From NCBI GenBank assembly GCA_944320405.1, contig CALUHI010000004.1, positions 105,054 to 169,053 on the forward strand: DNA of 64,000 bases. Reading direction: 5' to 3'. Position numbers and translations under genes: made by a program. This DNA is from an uncultured Eggerthellaceae bacterium. GTDB taxonomy: Bacteria; Actinomycetota; Coriobacteriia; Coriobacteriales; Eggerthellaceae. The notes beneath the pieces were generated by a model, which did not search any database, was not told where the DNA came from, and saw nothing but the letters and a program-made list of their open reading frames with translations. Shown in pieces: positions 61,719 through 64,000 of the stretch (position 1 is its first letter; each line of letters begins with the position of its first letter).

Positions 61719-62564
61719 TTAGATTTCCAACAGCGTGCGGTAGAGCGCCTCGTCGGATTCTTTGTACACATTGAGCACGACCGTGAGCGTGGGAGCGCCG
61801 GCAGCATCACGCTCGGCAAACCAGGCGCGCACGGTTTCCATGGCAAGGGGTGCAGCGGCTTCGGCGGGGAAACCGAACTCGCCGGTGCTGATACAGCACA
61901 GCGCAATGGATTTGTCGCCTGCTTCTGCCGCAGCATCCAAACAGCTGCGGTAACTCGATGCCAGCAGCGTGCGCATCTCGTCGTTCACGACGCCGTTAGA
62001 GATTGGCCCAACGGTGTGGATGATGTGGCGTGACGGCAGGTTGTATGCAGGCGTGACCTTTGCCTGTCCGGTGGGCTCGGGGTGGCCTTGTTCTTGCATG
62101 ATGTGTGCGCATTCCAGGCGCAGCTGGATGCCTGCGAAGGTATGAATGGCGTTGTCGATGCAGTAGTGTAACGGCGCCCAGCAGCCCATCATGCCGTCGT
62201 TTGCCGCGTTCACGATGGCGTCGGTGGCAAGTGTGGTGATGTCGCCGCGCCACAGGCGCAAGCGCGGGTCGAGCGAGGAAGCGGCGGTGTCGGGCACGGC
62301 GGTGACCCCCGCTTCAGCGATAAGCCCCTGCAACAGTTCGTCTTGTGCCGCCAGCAGATCGCGGTCGGCAGGCCACGGCTCGCGCACGTTCGCAAGCGCG
62401 CGGAAGGCGAGCCACAGGTCGTCGGTCGCAGCGCTTTCTTCAGCGCCACGCGGCGGCATGAGGTCCATCACCTGCTTTGTCATGAACCCGCCATTGTCCA
62501 GGCGCTCCTTCAGCAGACGTTTGACAAGATAGACGAGTAGATCATGCTTGCGGGTTTCATTCAT
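61719..62564 (-). CDS. Zinc-dependent macrodomain protein (protein-ADP-ribose hydrolase)
   Basis: A 281-aa protein. The N-terminal helical region (1-95) is followed by a macrodomain: WRGDITTLATDAIVNAAND, then GCWAPLHYCIDNAIH with Cys128, His133 and Cys135. This is the zinc-binding insertion of the macrodomains that remove ADP-ribose from proteins in streptococci and staphylococci, usually beside a sirtuin. HIIHTVGPI and CISTGEFGFPAEAAAP complete the ligand pocket. The start at 62564 follows GGAGA. No sirtuin gene is adjacent here. It could reverse ADP-ribosylation of host or toxin origin. Confidence 0.9.
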   Translation of the reverse strand: MNETRKHDLLVYLVKRLLKERLDNGGFMTKQVMDLMPPRGAEESAATDDLWLAFRALANVREPWPADRDLLAAQDELLQGLIAEAGVTAVPDTAASSLDPRLRLWRGDITTLATDAIVNAANDGMMGCWAPLHYCIDNAIHTFAGIQLRLECAHIMQEQGHPEPTGQAKVTPAYNLPSRHIIHTVGPISNGVVNDEMRTLLASSYRSCLDAAAEAGDKSIALCCISTGEFGFPAEAAAPLAMETVRAWFAERDAAGAPTLTVVLNVYKESDEALYRTLLEI

Positions 62565-62651
62565 GGCGGTCTCCGTTTCCGGGTCTGGCACTTTTCTTGG
62601 ATTGTACCGGAGCGGGGATCCGGCTTTCCAATTTGCCGCATGAAAAGACAA

Positions 62652-62678
62652 GGGCTCCGCAAAAACAATGCGGAGCCC
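62652..62678 (-). terminator. Intrinsic terminator of the ferredoxin gene
   Basis: A perfect 10-bp stem (62652-62661 with 62669-62678). On the minus strand it is followed by TTGTCTTTT, so it ends the ferredoxin transcript. Confidence 0.75.
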
Positions 62679-62704
62679 CGTCGTCGTTTTCGGCGGCTGT
62701 AACT

Positions 62705-62902
62705 TTAAGCCAACGCTTCGATTGCCCCGGTGGGGCAGGTGTCGCAGCAGAGCCCGCAACCAATGCACTCATCTGGCTGGATGTGGTAGGGGCTTCCCTC
62801 TTCGATGGCATCCGTCGGGCACCACTCAACGCAGGTGCCACATCCGATGCAGCTGTCGGTGATGAAGAAGTACCCGGTCAAAGCTTCCTGAGATTCCGTC
62901 AT
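62705..62902 (-). CDS. Ferredoxin with two 4Fe-4S clusters
   Basis: A 65-aa electron carrier with two clusters: CIGCGTCVEWCP and CIGCGLCCDTCP, each a CxxCxxCxxxCP motif. I start it at ATG 62902 because GAGGGG lies 9 nt upstream; ATG 62911 directly abuts that site and is unlikely. It probably serves anaerobic oxidoreductases. A candidate promoter on the minus strand has TACAAT at 62993-62988 and a weak TTCAAC at 63016-63011. Confidence 0.93.
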   Translation of the reverse strand: MTESQEALTGYFFITDSCIGCGTCVEWCPTDAIEEGSPYHIQPDECIGCGLCCDTCPTGAIEALA

Positions 62903-62987
62903 GATAGCCATCCCCTCATTGCAGTGAATCCAGATTTGCCCAGCTCCGCTGTACTTGCAGGCGAAAGAGCCGGGCGCTGTTGAGCTT

Positions 62988-63016
62988 ATTGTATCCGCCT
63001 GCCTGAGCGAGTTGAA
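62988..63016 (-). promoter_or_regulatory. Candidate promoter of the ferredoxin gene
   Basis: Minus-strand TTCAAC (63016-63011), 17-bp spacer, TACAAT (62993-62988), with an 86-nt leader to the ATG. Confidence 0.45.
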
Positions 63017-63136
63017 TGACGTTTCCCGCTTACGCTTGCAAGTTGAGATCAACGTACGTTTTGTTTCGGGAGGCGGCGCTCTTATGTGATGGCTGAAACG
63101 AGGGCGGAAACGTTCCATTCGCGCGAGAACGCTCCC

Positions 63137-63343
63137 AACCGTGCATACCGGTGCGATTTCGCCATCTCGGTGCGAATTTCAACTGGTATGCGCGGTTTTC
63201 GTAGGTCTTTTCAGTTGCAGGCCGCATCGGACGCTGCGTTTTGCCTGTTCAGAAGCTTGCCGTGCATATCGGCGCTTTTTCGATCGTGCATACCGGGAGC
63301 TTTTCGCATGCGCCTGGCGAATTTGTTTCGATATGCACGATTA
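63137..63343. repeat. Cluster of five CGTGCATAYCG-type motifs
   Basis: The 534-bp spacer between purF and the ferredoxin gene has no credible gene. It contains five copies of an ~11-bp motif: forward at 63140-63150, 63261-63271 and 63285-63295, reverse at 63185-63195 and 63329-63339. Several are followed by a GC-pair and T4-5 CG, giving a loose ~24-bp unit. The spacing is irregular. Confidence 0.6.
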
Positions 63344-63370
63344 CGTCTGTTTGAGATTGGGTCACTAAAC

Positions 63371-63406
63371 AAAAAGCGCCCGACGACCTTGTGATCGTCG
63401 GGCGCT
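63371..63406 (-). terminator. Intrinsic terminator of purF
   Basis: A perfect 12-bp stem (63375-63386 with 63395-63406) with an 8-nt loop. On the minus strand it is followed by TTTTTGTTT. Confidence 0.9.
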
Positions 63407-63437
63407 CTGCAGCTAGGTTCCGGTAGCGGCTCTTCGC

Positions 63438-64000
63438 CTATTCCTTGCCGTCCCAGCAGTACGTGCAGATCTTTTCGCGGTCGATACCGATGGCCTCCAG
63501 CATGCCGTCGAGCGACTGATACTCCAGCGAGTCGAAGCCAAGCTGCTCGCAGATGGACTTCAGCAGGCACTTGCCGCGCTCGGTGGTGGCGTCGGAGTAC
63601 TCGTCAAGGTGCTTCTGGCCCTCGTCGCCTTCAAGCTCCTGCACGACGCGACGACCGATGAGCTCCATGTCGGACTTCGAGCTGGAGAAGCTCAGGTACT
63701 TGCAGCTGTACATGATGGGCGGGCAGGCAGAGCGCATGTGCACTTCCTTTGCGCCTGCGCCGTAGAGGAATTCGACCGTCTCTCCCAACTGCGTGCCGCG
63801 CACGATGGAGTCGTCCACGAACAGGAGTTTTTTGTCCTTGATGAGCTCCGGGACGGGAATCTGCTTCATCTTCGCCACGCGGTTGCGAACCGCCTGGTTG
63901 CTCGGCATGAACGAGCGCGGTCAGGTGGGGGTGTACTTGATGAACGGACGGGCGAACGGCTTGTTCGTTTCCGTGGCGTAGCCAATGCCGTGCGGCAGGC
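63438..64000 (-). pseudogene. purF: Amidophosphoribosyltransferase PurF, C-terminal part, with an in-frame TGA
   Basis: PurF makes phosphoribosylamine from PRPP and glutamine, the first step of purine synthesis. The visible part reads PHGIGYATETNKPFARPFIK, YTPT, then TGA at 63923-63921, then PRSFMPSNQAVRNRVAKMKQ, and includes the PRPP-binding loop LLFVDDSIVRGTQLGE. It ends TYCWDGKE, followed by a strong terminator. The codon at the stop would be TGG (Trp) with one base changed. The frame on both sides is conserved, so this is a recent nonsense change, a sequencing error or readthrough. The N-terminal half lies outside the window. Confidence 0.75.

Noticed and set aside
63137..63343. CRISPR array
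   Set aside because: Motif copies lie in both orientations with unequal spacing and no constant repeat-spacer pattern; no cas gene is nearby.
62903..63437. tRNA or small RNA gene in the purF-ferredoxin spacer
   Set aside because: No cloverleaf or CCA end was found; only the motif cluster, a candidate ferredoxin promoter and the purF terminator are visible.

Overview
The window is a high-GC stretch (AT-rich only in a few spacers and the toxin-antitoxin patch) from an anaerobic actinobacterium, most likely class Coriobacteriia, family Eggerthellaceae. This is inferred from the mix of genes: a molybdate/molybdopterin cluster, a formate-tetrahydrofolate ligase/FchA/FolD set, a TsaB-RimI-TsaD fusion, a RecJ-helicase fusion, type III pantothenate kinase, and frequent REP-like intergenic palindromes. 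No rRNA or tRNA gene was seen. The species cannot be named from sequence alone.

Layout. 1-300: tail of a PAS/CheR-like signalling protein and a strong terminator. 354-5895: molybdenum block (modA, an unusually long modB, modC, moaA, moaC), which imports molybdate and starts molybdopterin synthesis. 5995-13115: housekeeping genes (pyk, yebC, LexA-boxed ruvC-ruvA-ruvB, an unknown gene, a cold-shock gene, queA). 13108-16295: a two-component system on the minus strand, then coaX and a cysteine-cluster protein. 16413-23617: a complete type I restriction-modification locus, hsdM-fic-hsdS-hsdR, whose hsdS carries a G9 tract and three perfect 12-bp repeats. 23747-27013: one-carbon folate genes fhs, fchA, folD. 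27128-30890: a metallophosphoesterase/radical-SAM (ArsS-like) fusion and a sodium:solute symporter that share palindromic upstream sites. 30968-34969: an M24 peptidase, a DUF3990-like/XRE toxin-antitoxin pair, a family-6 DNA glycosylase and an RHH/PIN toxin-antitoxin pair. 35083-38165: tsaE and the TsaB-RimI-TsaD triple fusion. 38358-43825: a racemase, an ABC-ATPase with a giant FtsX-type permease, and a broken lipocalin-like gene. 44598-51132: a RecJ-helicase fusion, rel and an MBL hydrolase. 51449-55740: a PiT phosphate transporter with its DUF47 partner, a phospholipase-C-like protein and an MFS carrier. 55962-61613: an ABC exporter, two NCS2 purine/pyrimidine permeases and nnrE. 61719-64000: a zinc-type macrodomain protein, a ferredoxin and the end of purF with an in-frame stop.

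The most interesting signal is in hsdS. The poly-G tract is in frame at nine Gs. Losing one G would end translation after the first recognition half, and the new stop would overlap an ATG for the second half as ATGA, the same coupling used between hsdM, fic and hsdS. With the 12-bp ELEA-coding repeats this looks like a two-way specificity switch. Other notable points are several multi-domain fusions, a FolD lacking its cyclohydrolase residues beside a dedicated cyclohydrolase, a modB with an extra extracytoplasmic domain and a structured leader, and families of large covarying intergenic palindromes.
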